The notes below the pieces were generated by a model. It was not told where the DNA came from. It saw nothing but the letters and a program-made list of their open reading frames with translations, and did no database searches. Shown here in pieces: positions 1-11,599 of a stretch of 64,000 nucleotides of DNA. The translations under genes and the position numbers were made by a program. Source of the DNA: Notospermus geniculatus (Eukaryota > Nemertea > Pilidiophora > Heteronemertea > Lineidae); contig NMRB01000784.1 of assembly GCA_002633025.1 (NCBI GenBank), positions 189,870 to 253,869 on the forward strand, given 5' to 3'. Every line of letters begins with the position of its first letter. Position 1 is the stretch's first letter.

Positions 1-245
1 AAGAGGAACGAGGGTTACTCTACATGGGGCGAGGTTGATAAGCGGTGGTTAACATTGTCAATAGGGAGTTTTCGCAAAGCCCCCAAAACGCCAACGCGAA
101 CGCCAAACCCATTGTTCGATGCCACGAAGAGAGCACAGAACAAAAGGATAGACGTTCGCGTTGGCGTTTCGGGGGCTTTGCGAAAGCTCTATTATAGTTA
201 ACGCGGGTGTTTAGCGCAGGATAGGGAAGAAATACCATGCCCCTT
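1..245 (-). repeat. TTAA-bounded long repeat (family R1), left-truncated, interrupted by a foldback
   Basis: The stretches 1-60 and about 196-245 match the R1 family seen complete at 1802-2073 and 12583-12818. The copy runs off the left edge and ends near 245 in the family's CCTTTAA terminus. A foldback element (61-193) lies in the middle, and about ten bases of R1 expected at the junction are missing. Confidence 0.75.
61..193. mobile_element. Foldback MITE M2, copy 1
   Basis: Arms of about 45 bases starting ATAGGGAGTTTTCGCAAAGC are inverted at the far end, with a short centre. A nearly identical copy lies at 33786-33918 inside an unrelated host repeat, so both ends are defined by comparison. 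It has no coding capacity. Confidence 0.85.
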
Positions 246-251
246 TAACCC

Positions 252-357
252 CATCTTCGATAATCGAAGGCCGATCTGCTCTCCACTACGTTACACCGCA
301 CAGTGATGTGCGGTGTAACGTAGTGATGAGCAGATCGGCCTTCGATCATCGAAGATG
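252..357. mobile_element. Near-perfect hairpin element
   Basis: The left half (CATCTTCGAT..., 252 on) is repeated in reverse complement up to 357 with almost no loop. It would extrude as one long hairpin. No second copy was noticed in the window. Confidence 0.7.
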
Positions 358-360
358 CTT

Positions 361-515
361 TAACCCCGGTCTATCTTGAAACACCTATCAGTAGAACTCA
401 GAGGCGCTGCTCATTCAGTCCTCGAACCTGATTTCTGACCGTTGTACCCATATACCCTAAGTGGAGTGAGAAAGGTTGGCAAAGAGTCTCACGCCCACGG
501 TGGGATTCAAGTTTG
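361..515 (-). repeat. SINE-like fragment related to 37165-37383
   Basis: It shares several diverged blocks (TCAGTAGAACTCAGA, GCTGCTCATTCAG, AAGAGTCTCACGCC) with the element at 37165-37383. The tRNA-like head of that element is missing here, so this is a tail fragment. Confidence 0.55.
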
Positions 516-774
516 CGTGGGACTTTTAATGGCGCTAGCACGAGCCACGGTAATAGTCCTTCCGACAAATTATGAAGGCGATCAAGACTAGTATAGGGTG
601 TTTGTGATTGTCAAAAACAACTACAAGTGTTAACGTCTGCGTAATTAAACCTGTTGGTAGTGACAAATTGAATTGTAGGGAACGTGAGCTATCCTTCAAG
701 ACATATTACAGCTCCATGGAGAGAATTCTTCGTTGAATGCTAAGACACAGTTAAAGCCCTACTGTATTGAATAG

Positions 775-1275
775 CAGTCTGTCAGTGAGTTGACCAATAG
801 GTGTCACTACGGCCCAATTCAATGCATATAGCGGACCCATTCATTCCTGATTGAGTACCAATCAAGAGAAATTTCTTTAGTATTTACGAATTTACGAATT
901 ATTTATTACTCTTTAAAACTATTACAGTTATAAGAGAATAAAACATATTTACAAGTATACATGTATTGGTCCGCTAGAACTGTGCTGCCATCTTTTGGCA
1001 ATACGTGCGGCTGACTGCTTCTGTTCAGAAAGTCATGACATCCTCCGACGTTAGTGTAGCGTAAAATGTCCGGGTAAAATGTACTATGCTCTATCTGAAT
1101 AGACTCTGCCCGCAGTTGTACAATGTGGCTGAAAACGAGGTCTTGATTCTTTAAAGTAGATCTACGTACCAGGCAAGCCGCATTTTGTGGACCTTCCCGA
1201 GTCCATGAGACCTCTACCTGCACTCTACTAACACTTTAAAAATATCGTAAAATTAAATACAGATGGGATTTAAGC
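775..1275. repeat. Composite of interspersed repeats
   Basis: Bases 775-870 and 960-1020 match 39107-39270 (CCATCTTTTGGCAATACG block). Bases 905-1275 match in pieces the repeat at 3700-3965 and, inverted, 48398-48680. The open frames here follow repeat copies, so I call no gene. Bases 516-775 show nothing further. Confidence 0.6.
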
Positions 1276-1659
1276 TATCTGTCAATTTTATCGTTATCAA
1301 GTGCGGCACCGAAAGTAGACTCGTCACCACATCCAGAAATAGACCGTTTCTTTTGTAATCGATGGATATAATTTCGTCCATTTCTTTTAAGCGAAAGAAG
1401 TAACTCATTATCGGTGAAATGCATCTTGTTCAAGACGGATCAGGTTTTCCGTAACCTCTCCGCTGCAGTCCAGTTTTTGCCGAGACCGACGCTTGTTGAA
1501 TACAGAATTTGGATCATGCGGCTTTCTGAAAAGTTTGCACAGAATTTCGTGATCGTTCGTCATACGGCTGGTTCCATATCGCCTCCCTGTGCTATATAGC
1601 AAAGGAGAAAAACCAGTCACACTTCTACCAATTGGGACCCTACCCACTGCGTCACTAGG

Positions 1660-1795
1660 GTCACTAGGGTTAAAGCTATTGAAATGAAACTGACATCCCG
1701 GTCCTGATCAATTTCCCACACAAAAGGCGTCCATTGAATAGGACCTAGTTTCGGTGACTGTGCTGCCCTCTCTAGCTAGGATCCCCATTGATTCT
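1660..1795. repeat. Interspersed repeat, copy 1
   Basis: It shares the CACACAAAAGGCGTCCA block and flanks with copies at about 11600-11740 and 46745-46830. It directly precedes an R1 copy. Bases 1276-1660 contain no recognised feature. Confidence 0.6.
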
Positions 1796-1801
1796 GCCGC
1801 A

Positions 1802-2073
1802 TTAAAGGGCCACGGTACTAGGTATTCCTTCCCAATCCTAAACATAGCCACCTTAAGCGCGACCTCTATTGACAACGTTGTTACACCACCGCTTATCAAC
1901 CTCGCCCCATGTAGACTAAGAGTCACTCTCGTTCCTAGAGTATCCACGTGCATTGCATTATAATCATTCATTCTCCAACACTTGTGAAAGGCAACACTCC
2001 TATTGGAGAATGATGCAATCACCGCCGGTGGCGCCGGCTGTCGACAAAAAGTGGAAACATTGTGGCCCATTGA
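1802..2073 (+). mobile_element. TTAA-bounded repeat R1, near full length
   Basis: It begins TTAAAGGGCCACGGTA and ends in a degenerate inverted version after the shared GGCGCCGGCTGTCGAC motif. The internal GTTCCTAGAGTATCCACGTG segment recurs in all other R1 copies. TTAA at the ends suggests piggyBac-type target choice (inference). Non-coding. Confidence 0.75.
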
Positions 2074-2560
2074 GGAAGAGCAGTCCATACGAATGGGAGC
2101 GCCTACGCTGGACCACAGCTCCGTATCAGAAGATGGACAAGATCCATCATCTGGCCGATAATTCGTATCCAATTGTAAAAACATGCCATTTAGGATTAAT
2201 CCTACTCAGGCCTAGAAGATAAAAAATCATGACAATGAAGCACTAGATCCTCGTGTTCTCTCAATTACAAGAAGATTTAACCGCACAAACAATGACCACG
2301 GAATCTTCTTTGTTATTGTTTTTTTACTTTGATTCACCGGAACATCCGGGTAATCTAGGATTCTTTAGCTTCTAATTGATTGGTCAGCAGATCATGACGA
2401 ACGCATTACATATTGCTCTACGGATATTTCTGCTGTTATGAAAGTCAAGTGTCATCAATCGAAGTGTCCCGATCTTAATTTTTTAAGAATTCCCTCTGCA
2501 CGATTTTTTTCGCATACGCTGAGTTGCTCAAACAAATTCATCGAGACCTGCAAGTGCAGC

Positions 2561-2696
2561 GGCCATATACTTGAAGCCTTCGCAACTTTGCGTGCACGCA
2601 AATCTATTGTACATGTTGTAAGGCAGTCAGTGAACAATAGGGCCAAACAATAGACTCGCTTGCACGCAAAGTTGCGAAGGCTTCGTGAATATGGCC
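2561..2696. mobile_element. Inverted-repeat element
   Basis: Arms of about 40 bases (GGCCATATACTTGAAGCCTT at the left) are inverted at the right end, with a roughly 50-base centre. Single copy in the window. The flanks 2074-2560 and 2697-3060 show no gene. Confidence 0.65.
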
Positions 2697-3061
2697 TATA
2701 TTACAGGATAACCCTTGTTCAGCGAGGGAGGGGGCGAGAGGGGCTGGACAGGCCGGCAAGCGAATTTCAGGTCAATTAGTTGGCTGGTTCGCGGGTATAA
2801 GTACAATATCTTTCTACACGACTGAGCGGCAAAAGAGTTGCTCTATACTCAACTTGCTGCTTTAGAAAAAACTTTCACGCCTTCGAGTTGTTGCTGAAGA
2901 TCCTTTTGAACAGAGCGTGAATACAGGAAGGCGAACGCGGAAAAGGCTTTGTTCAGACGCAGCGCGAGGAGAGGCAAAAACAAGGCATATAATAGACACC
3001 TCGATCGCCCGGCCTTCTTATTTAGGTTACCGTTTCTAGAAAAGGAACTCAAGGATGGAAT

Positions 3062-3168
3062 NNNNNNNNNNNNNNNNNNNNNNNNNNNNNNNNNNNNNNN
3101 NNNNNNNNNNNNNNNNNNNNNNNNNNNNNNNNNNNNNNNNNNNNNNNNNNNNNNNNNNNNNNNNNNNN
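3062..3168. other. Assembly gap
   Basis: A run of 107 n. A minus-strand open frame at 3169-3443 reaches the gap and continues open beyond it to 3036. I do not recognise its product, and the segment is rich in short internal repeats (GCGGATCTGTT, ACCGGATCTATT), so it may be transposon-derived. Confidence 0.95.
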
Positions 3169-3699
3169 GAGCCACCTGTAGCCGAGCATAATACTACAAA
3201 TAGATCCGGTGTTATTGCCATTCCACTACAAAATTTATCCGCATCTAGATTCGGAGTATGATCGGCTATGCTATCCGAACTAAACAGATCCGCACTTAAT
3301 AGAACCGGACTTATTAAACCCGGCAATTCTGTAATGGAAGCAGAATAAGAGCGGTCAAATACCGGCTTTTTTTGTAGTGGAAGCGCAACTACTGTCCCCG
3401 ATACTGTTGTCCAGAAATTAGCCAGGTATAAAAAACCTACCACAATAGTGACAAAGAGTAATATGTTTCATGATTCTTATGGCTATAAACAACCATTCCC
3501 GCTGGCATCTTGGGCTTCTTATTCCATTGTCGTTGAGACGTCGTCCTCGGCTTCGCTGATCGATGCTGAAGTCTTATTCGGCGCACCACATCCTTTGGTC
3601 AATAAATCTTTCACATTTGTATCCACACTTCATAGTGATTGGCTACTTCAAAGGTAAACATTGGTCGTGATTGGCCACAATGAGGAACGTGCTTGACTG

Positions 3700-3965
3700 T
3701 TAAAGCCGCACTGTATTGAATTCAGAAAGTGTTACGTCCTCCGACATTAGTGTAGTGTAAAATGTACTATGCTCTGTCTGAATACATTAGAGCTCTGCCT
3801 GCAGTTTTTTTCGATGTGTGCTGAAAACCAGGGCTTGATTCTTTGAGCTACACCAGGCAAGCATTTTGGGGGTCACGAGGAGGCCATGGGACCTCTGCCT
3901 ACACTCTCCTGACACTTTGAAAATACCATAAAATTTAATACAGAGGGGCTTTAAAAACAGACCAA
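3700..3965. repeat. Interspersed repeat P, copy
   Basis: It begins with a TTAAAGCCGCACTGTATTGAA-like end and closes with ATTTAATACAGAGGGGCTTTAA, an inverted terminus. Related copies are at 905-1275 and, in the opposite orientation, 48398-48680. Non-coding. Confidence 0.65.
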
Positions 3966-4372
3966 AAAAGCAATGCGTCACGATGTTTTGACGGACACAG
4001 CGCAACAGAGAAGAATCATCGAAAAAAATGAAGAACACCTGACAGCGCCTCCTAGTGGCGGAAGTCTGCAGGTTCCTGTTTACCAGTCCATAGAGAGGTG
4101 TTGTCGAATCAGATCAAGCCAGTCATCGAGTACCTAAGGATTGAAGATACAATAGTAATGCGAGGTGATCTGGGATTATTTCAAGTGTTTTGTTATTTAT
4201 ACCATTGTTTTTGTATCGTCTGTCTGAGGAGGTGTACTCTTGTTGGTCGACGGCTGCTGTTTGTCTCATGATAAAAAAGTCAGAGCCGGTGACGTATCTC
4301 GGTGTTTCGCCAGTGATATTTCTTTCCTCTCTGTCTAAATTCCTCCCGCAGTTTCAAACAGCACTCTGAAAC

Positions 4373-4665
4373 TGCTTCAGTTGATGCGATCCAAAAAATA
4401 CCACTAACAGACGGCGTTAGCTGTCCGATTCGGGGAGTCCCTGCTGGGAATCTGCCGCGATGACTAGTGTACTTTGTACACGTACATGTATCTTAGCCAA
4501 TCAGATAGTGTGTTACGGCCGCGTTGGTTAAACCTGTATGATGGCTTACGATTGGATCCCTCGCCAAACAGCGCCGTCTATTGATGATCCTTCGCCTTTG
4601 GCGCCAATCATGCCAGTGTTTAGTGGGTCAGAACCTATGGCCAACTGAACACTGGGGGACGAATA
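4373..4665. repeat. Interspersed repeat Q, copy 1
   Basis: It contains AACAGCGCCGTCTATTGATG, GACGGCGTTAGCTGTCC and CCAGTGTTTAGTGGGTC blocks also found at 7195-7360 (inverted), 7940-8060 (inverted part) and 35030-35325. Bases 3966-4372 and 4666-5355 contain no gene I can support. Confidence 0.65.
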
Positions 4666-5355
4666 TATGTACTCCCTGTGCAGTTCTGAAAAAGCTGTGG
4701 AACATGTTTACTATCATTGATTGTTTTGATGCTGAATATTCTCTCTTAAAATACCTTTTGAGAAAAATAATATGCAAAATCCTTCTGTTTTGGGCGTCTC
4801 TTTCCATTAGGGAAGTTCTGTAAGCACTAAGTAAGCTGTCTTATGAATGATGATAAATGTTGATGACTGCCGCTTTTTGCCGTAGAAGGATGTTTTTAAA
4901 AATCCTCTCTCGACTCGTATCAAGGTAAATCGCACAATGTCAGGCAAGGTTGAGATTACGTTGAGATCGTCGCAGGTGTCCTTAGGACATGAAAGAGTGG
5001 AAAGGGATAAAGGTATCAATACTCACTGAGACAACATTCTAAGTACATGTAAGTTCTTTAACCCTCCTCCACTACCAGGGTCAATTCTGTCGAAAATGAA
5101 AAAGCTTGACGGCACCTGTCACTATAGGTACTCATTGCAAAGCTCTCATAGAGCACTTTCAAATGAATATTATCTATGTGATAGAGTTTTTGGGCGACTT
5201 CAGGATTTGGTTGGATGAGTTTGAGTGATATTGCCACTAGCAGTGAAAGGACCATTTTAGAAACCTTTTTTTCTGGAAGTACCGCATTAAGGGAGACCTC
5301 TAATGAGAATGTCATGCCCTATATATTCCATGGATTTTGTGGCCCTCGTGTTCTG

Positions 5356-5811
5356 TTAAAGGGGAACAGTATTCCGTCCCTATCCTGTTCTAAACATACC
5401 CGCGTTAAAGGAGACCTCTATTGACAATTTTGTGAAACTACCGCTTATCAACCTCCCCCTATGTACATGTAGAGTAACTCTCGTTCCTAGGGTATCCACG
5501 GATGCAATGTATTGTAATCATACATTCTCCAACACTGGGGCGAAAGGCAAAACTACGTTATTGGAGAACGATGCAATCACCGCCGATGGCGCAAGTGTTA
5601 TATCTGCCAGTGTTTCTGTGGGTGAGCGCCTCCCCCTTATTGTTTGGGAAACGCTGGCAGATAGATCGACGTGTTTCTCTGTGTGTCCCCCTATTGTCAA
5701 GCCGCCGCTTATTCCGTCAGACAATAGGAGGGAAACACTCACAGATGGGGAACACTGACAGATGTTACACTCTGGTTATCGACAAAAAGTGGAAGTATCG
5801 TGGTCCTTTAA
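5356..5811 (+). mobile_element. R1 repeat with an internal insertion
   Basis: It opens with TTAAAGGGG and closes with CGTGGTCCTTTAA. The R1 body is present, but about 180 extra bases (roughly 5595-5775, carrying GCCAGTGTTTCTGTG and CACTGACAGATG) separate it from the terminal GTCGACAAAAAGTGG-type end. The left flank is shared with the copy at 57721, so the mobile unit may start further left. Confidence 0.7.
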
Positions 5812-6511
5812 ACCGCGGAATTAAGAAAGATGAACGCGTCGGTATAGGGCTACCCGAGTCAGATTCTGCCCCATCAATCAAACAGGCAGTTCCTCACTAC
5901 CATTATTGGTGACGAGCTGTTCAGCTTGTTAGGCGTAATCAAGAAATACCATCGAGGACAAAGGAGTAGATTGTGTGGCACTTTCTTCTAAATTTTTTGC
6001 TATAGAATGCTGGTAATTGTGTGTAGCAGCACTAGTCTCCACGGATTCGTCGCCCCTTTTATAAAAAGTCTCCCGTCACTCGATAATTATTTGAGTAGCG
6101 CCAGGGACGAAATATTAACATGAATCTACCGCTGTCGTCCTATTCGTGTCAGACGCGCCACATCGAATCAAAGTTCGCGATGACGGAAAAAATCTAAGTA
6201 GCTTTGTTGTGGTGGTTTGCAGAAGGGAAAAAGGGGCCACATCGCGATGTACGCCTTGGGTCATGGTCAGGGCGGCAAGCCACTTTTTATCAAACAATAG
6301 GTTGGTTGTCGATGTTCTTGAAGCACGTCCATATACAGGCACAAAGGAAAGCTCTTTTTCACCCCTTCTTTTACCCTTTCTAAATGATACAACTCAATCA
6401 GAGAAAGACCAGAGACAAAGTCAATTATTTAATGAATGTTTGTGGCACTTTTCTGTGTCAGTTTCTGTGTAAAGTAACTGAATCGAACTCTCTAGTACTA
6501 GTATTCAAAGC

Positions 6512-6670
6512 GAACGGCCGTTGACTGTAACGTCGCAGCCAATGAACGGCCATTGGCTGTGACGTCACAGCCAATGAACGGCCATTGCCTGTGACGTCAC
6601 TGCCAATGAACGGCCATTGGCTGTGACGTCACGGCCAATGAACGGCATTGGCTGTGACGTCACAGCCAAT
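6512..6670. repeat. Tandem array: five 32-bp units, each a CCAAT/CRE palindrome
   Basis: Five head-to-tail units (6512, 6544, 6576, 6608, 6640; the last is 31 bases). In the consensus unit a 24-base perfect palindrome has TGACGTCA at its centre and ATTGG/CCAAT at its two ends. TGACGTCA is the CREB/ATF consensus and CCAAT the NF-Y consensus. Whether it is an enhancer or merely a minisatellite cannot be told here. Bases 5812-6511 and 6671-7194 show no gene. Confidence 0.9.
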
Positions 6671-7194
6671 GAACACATCGCCTCCAAACGATTGTAGCGC
6701 AGGTGAAGTTCAAACGACCTGAACACCTCATCATACCCCTTCACTCACTCACATCTCCCCTTATCTGGGGACTATTAGCAGTTTCTCATTGAAAAGTAAA
6801 TCTGGATCGGCAATATAAGTTCTTGGCTGTTTTTTCCCGCTGTTTCTTGTCAATCATCCCGCATCAGTGTCATGGCAATCTCCAATTACTCGGTACTTTT
6901 TAAAATTTAGCCGAAGCGAGGCTGGATCACTAAACCGTCTTTTACGATCACGGTATTTTTTTCCCGAAAAATAAGAACGCAGCAGAAAGGTATAAAAGTC
7001 TGGTAAGTGGAACTGGGAAATAAGAAGAGTGCTATTACTTTTTATTGGCAAGGTAGCGAGTCAGTGATGTTGATAAATGGCATTACTTCTATAGTTAGAC
7101 TTTTCTTACGCGCCGGTAAAACATAGCCAACGTCGCTGTACTTTTTTACTCGTGGTAACTTTGCCGTCCCACCTTTTATTTGTGAATTGTTTCC

Positions 7195-7360
7195 GAGCTC
7201 ATTTCCATGTAATGTACACTCTTCCCCAGTGTTCAGTTGGTAGAGATCCACTAAACACTGGCATGATTGGCGCCAAAGTGAAGGATCGTCAATAGACGGC
7301 GCTGTTTGACGAAGGATTCGATCATAAGCCATCATCACAGATTAAAGCGACGCCGCCGTA
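7195..7360. repeat. Interspersed repeat Q, copy 2 (inverted)
   Basis: Reverse complement of the 35200-35325 segment: CACTAAACACTGG, GTCAATAGACGGCGCTGTTTG and ATCATAAGCCATCATCAC. Confidence 0.6.
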
Positions 7361-7386
7361 ACACACTTTCTGATTGGCTAAAATAC

Positions 7387-7700
7387 GTACAAGCCTGGTG
7401 GCGTTAAGGTTCACGTAGTGAAGTTAGTGTCGAAAAAAATATCGCAATTGAGGGATACTGGGGGAGCATTTTAGAAATTCTGAACTTCCACCCGACATGG
7501 CCCTAAGGATAGCTCATTGGTTTGCCACCAGAGAAGTTATGGCACTACACGTAGAATCCAGGCAGTGCTATCCAGGAGGCGATTACCTACACTCGACAAC
7601 CAGTAGCCTGCTTTGTTCACCCACGTGGTGAAGATCGACTCATTATTCAGAGGGGAGGCAGGCAAGGCGTGTTGATTTCTAACTAGGCCTTTCATGAANC
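7387..7700. repeat. Interspersed repeat T, copy 1
   Basis: Over 300 bases closely match 58192-58500, starting ACAAGCCTGGTGGCGTTAAG and including GGCAGTGCT and GAGGCAGGCAAGGCG blocks. A short piece recurs at 61277-61345. It contains one n at 7699. The identity is high, so the copies look recent. Confidence 0.75.
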
Positions 7701-7939
7701 ATACCTTGGTTTCGAAGGTTTCCCGCTGAAAAACTACTAAAACCCATAATATTCAGACTTCGACATGATTTTTTCGCCACCCTTACTGCCTTTGGTGCCA
7801 TTCTTTCCACCCCTGATGCCAGCCTCTCAGTGACCACATGCATCCTGGGCGTATGTGCTCGCCATGGGTATAATGCTAGTGAAAATAATGGTCACTACGT
7901 GAACCAACAAAATGTGTACTGTATTATTCATACTCGCGG

Positions 7940-8060
7940 CAGATTACCAGCAGGAATTCCCCGAATCGGACAGCTAACGCCGTCTATTAGTGATACTTTG
8001 AGGATCGCATCGACTGAAGCAGTTTCAGAGCATGGGTAACATAGTGGGTAGCGGTTTGAC
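7940..8060. repeat. Interspersed repeat Q, partial
   Basis: CGAATCGGACAGCTAACGCC and the following bases are the reverse complement of 4380-4450, so this is a Q fragment. Bases 8061-8514 show no further feature. Confidence 0.55.
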
Positions 8061-8514
8061 ACTGCGGGAGGAGTTTAGTCAGAGGTAGAAAGCGGCCATT
8101 GAGATCCAAGATTTACTTTGGACATTTAGACAAAGATCTAAATGGCATCAACCATACAGAATGACAAACATTCGCTGTCCAGCTAAACAAACAAATGGCC
8201 GGATTGATTCTGAACGTACCTCAACAAAATTTCAATTTCCGACGCCGTCCTTGGATGAAATTACCTTCTAGTCGACCGATTCAATATTCCTAGTCAAACA
8301 AACGACCACTGTGGAAATGATATTAATCTACCCCCTCCCCCTTTCATTTGGCCTTCCTAACTAAAAGGCACAGACGGCTAGGCCAGAGTTGAAAGTGAGA
8401 CTTGAAATAACAAATTAGTCCAGTTTCCTGGACACGGGAAATCAATTCGTCCTACGCGGTCTCCCACAGCAGCGTCTACGAGTTGACATGTCCCTGTCTG
8501 CAACCAGTTTCTTC

Positions 8515-8880
8515 CTCTCATAAAGGAATTTAATATAAAGGTTTAACTGCGAACGATGCAGTAATGAGGGATACGTTTCATGTGTTATAATTATAATAAT
8601 AATAATAAAACGGTATTTATATGGCGCAGTTCATATATATATCACTGCGCCTTACAGAAAATAGAGGTCTCACTGCGTCTCACTATCATGGTCGGGTAAC
8701 GTACATCCCTGCGCATTCAGCAGCGAATTCAGGACCCTAAATGTGACCTTTTGCTACCAGATGTCTGTCACTGCCTGAATTTTGGCTTTACGTAATACGC
8801 GACAACTTTTATGCCGCAAAGATGGCAGCCAGTGCCGAAGCCTTCTAGCCCTAGCGGTGGCTTCGGGAACCAAAACGATA
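8515..8880. repeat. Repeat pair with an AAT microsatellite
   Basis: Bases 8515-8600 and 8735-8790 match 51896-52020 in reverse (AGGTTTAACTGCGAACGATG; CTGAATTTTGGCTTTACGTA). Bases 8588-8610 are a short (AAT)n run. Bases 8799-8880 match 23505-23585 and, inverted, 23183-23255 (TTTTATGCCGCAAAGATGGC). Confidence 0.6.
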
Positions 8881-9600
8881 AAATGCTAAATTTTTTGTAA
8901 GTTGACCTAATGTAGGTTAACCTATGTTTGAATTATGATATTGTGTATTTTTCACGGACTTTAACTTCTCTGGAACGTCGGCGGTTCTCGTCCGCCATCG
9001 TGCTGTAACTATTCACTCCGTAATACCTTCATAACACCCTGTAGGCCGAATCTGTCTTTCCCAGGACAAGTTTGAGCCGATAAATCTCTACGGACCACGC
9101 AAAGCAAGCAAGCAATCCAATATCTTAACCTTTTGCGTGAGTGAAATATCGGTAACACTAAATCAAGCCACCTGACCTCATCCATTACGAAAGAATTTGA
9201 ATCGGAAAAGTGAGTTTTTCGCCGTCATTAAACGTCTTTTTCCCTCGGGGAATATCTTTCTTCATTCATCATCACTTGAATTAACTTCTCCACGAGATTC
9301 ACCGCATCCTGGTCATAGGCCAACCTCCGCGACATCAGATCGACAAGATTCGATTTTCTCAAAGCAACACGGCCTTGGCATGTCACTACCTTCCTGATAC
9401 ACTTATACTCATATGTCACAGAATTCGATGTCATTTAGGTAGATATTGAGATTCTGTCTATCCTTGTGAACGGAGTGTCATACAATCCTTCCGACGTGGC
9501 TAATAGGAATTTGCGCAACGGACCACACCTCGTAACTTGGACTCGATTTGTTGATAAACAATAAAAAGCAAGAAAAATCTGTCCGTTAATGAACTGTTCA
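8881..9600. other. No recognisable feature
   Basis: Only short open frames without codon or domain signal, and no repeat shared with the rest of the window was noticed. Confidence 0.5.
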
Positions 9601-9753
9601 TAGGGAGGTTTAGAAATCAAACGATAAACGTAAACGTTAACGACAACGTTATCTTTGTACCGAAAATGCAATATAAAATCTGGTTAATGTGTAGTATGAA
9701 AAATAACGTTGTCGTATAGTTTACCTTTATCGTTTGATTTCTCAACTTCCCTA
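9601..9753. mobile_element. MITE M1, copy 1
   Basis: It begins TAGGGAGGTTTAGAAATC and ends in the inverted form, with arms of about 55 bases around an AT-rich centre containing AAAATGCAATATAAAATC. Other copies are at 20917-21068, 43907-44053 and 56966-57126. Non-coding. Confidence 0.9.
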
Positions 9754-11599
9754 ATACCTTCATCCTTCCCCAACGAGGCGATAGCAATATGTTCTGCTTT
9801 ATTTTGCTGTTAAATACTAATTTTACATTTTGTTCCGTTTCGTTCCGTTCCGCAAATTAGCGTTAGCCGTGCGACGGTCCATTCAGGCTTTGGTACGTGC
9901 ACTTAGTGCATTTTGGTCATGGATTCACGGGTCTACCTGCACTGAACGTTCACAGGTGGTCTCTTGTTTGTCACTGCAAATGACAGCGACACTAGAGCTA
10001 ACGGTGTCTCCAATAGATCATTAAATTTATGTCTGGAGTTACGGGATTGCATCTAAATTTGGCTGTCCAGGGGTGAAATATCAGCATCAGTTGGCTTTTT
10101 ATTCCACGAGCGATCGTGTTATAGAATGTTGAGATCGGGGAACAAGATCCAAAAACTGGCTGTCAGAGTGGCGTAGTGCAAACATCGTCACCTCCCACCA
10201 CTGAGGCTGGGAGTCAAATCAAGGAATCAGGCCTTCAGTACATAAAAACGTCACAAATTACCTACAGGGCCAATAAGGTCAACGCGGAATCAATGAATTT
10301 TTTGAAGAAAAAAAACGTAAATGCTTGCAATTCCTTTCTGCTATACTAATGCATTTGAGAGCCCTGTGCAAATCAGGGACCTTATTCGCAAAGCCCTTTT
10401 TAGGGACGTCAATTCTTTGTCACACTGATAGTGAACAATAGGTCGCCCACAAACATTAGTTTACGCACTCGGTAAAGTTGACGGATTCGTGAAGAAGGTC
10501 CCGGAAGTAAAAGCATTGGCTAGATTATTCATACCACCTACTGGCAACTTTTTGGTGTTCTTCACATAAGCCAGGTATGAAAACTAGCCCTATAAGCAGG
10601 GGTCTAATATCAAACTCCTGCCATCTGGACGGATGCCCTGAGGGCAACCATATTACCCTGCTCAGTGTGACAGAAATCCCGATCATCATCCAGAGCTTTG
10701 CCTACCAGTACAACATCCCTATTGATCCTTGGATTAATGTTTCGTTATATCGGGTTGTCCACGCTGAGAAACATTGGCCCCTTTTCTTATTATCCCATAT
10801 CATACGCTCCAGTGCCCTCGTATCAACCCGAGGTAAATTGCTTGACCCTAAACCTCCAACCTATGGACAAAAGCGAACCGGATTTCGGCTCTTTCACGCG
10901 ATATGAGTTGGAGATAAATCAGTATTACCTCCCTTTCATTCCATCCGATTAACCCACGTACATGACTATCCTTATAAGGCCGCTGTGCATCTAAATAACT
11001 TTGATTCCGCGCCATTTACGTCATTCTCGACATGATAAGTTTCGTTATAAGGGAAGAGAAAACAGATAAAACGAGAGAGGTAACCAATAACTTTAAAACA
11101 AGCTCGTTCATATAATACGTAAGCTTTCGTTCCATGTTAAATTCCTAATTTTCGATGCAATCGGTTGTCGTCGTTTCATGGTAAACTAGTCCATGGTAAT
11201 CTTTGTTCTTCTGTTACCTCTCTCCGCTATTAGTCACTAAATTTTGTTTCAAATATATTGTTTTCTATTTGGAGTGCGACTCCGCATAATTGGCTGTGTT
11301 AATTTTACCTCATCAACATGCTGTACTTCGCCCGGGGCACATTTTATAGGCATCTTGTGTATCTCGAATGAGGATACATAATTCTATACTACACAAATGG
11401 GGACACGCGTAAGGTCCACATGGCTGTATGTCCCCAGTCGGTATAAATTCAAAATATCCACTACAAATCGACTAACTGGGGACATTAGACGTGATGCTAT
11501 CCAAATGAGGACTTAGCGTGCAAACTGCCTGTATCTACTCTGCATGACGTACGGTGTCATTTGGCAGGCCATCAATGGGGACCATAACTCACTCTCAAT
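9754..11599. other. Gene-poor stretch with small repeats
   Basis: Bases 10163-10215 look faintly tRNA-derived (GTGGCGTAGTGC, then GAGTCAAATCAAGG). Bases 10372-10506 are an inverted-repeat element with GGGACCTTATTCGCAAAG ends, like that at 15951-16097. A plus-strand frame at 10698-10952 (84 codons) ends in a stop but matches nothing I recognise. Confidence 0.4.

Noticed and set aside
906-1223. 105-codon minus frame.
   Set aside because: It coincides with interspersed repeat copies (3700-3965, 48398-48680) and has no domain.
3036-3443. 135-codon minus frame spanning the assembly gap.
   Set aside because: About 36 codons are unknown bases, and the visible part matches no family; kept only as a note on the gap.
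6512-6670. CRISPR-like array.
   Set aside because: The units are contiguous without variable spacers and the DNA is animal; it is a tandem minisatellite.
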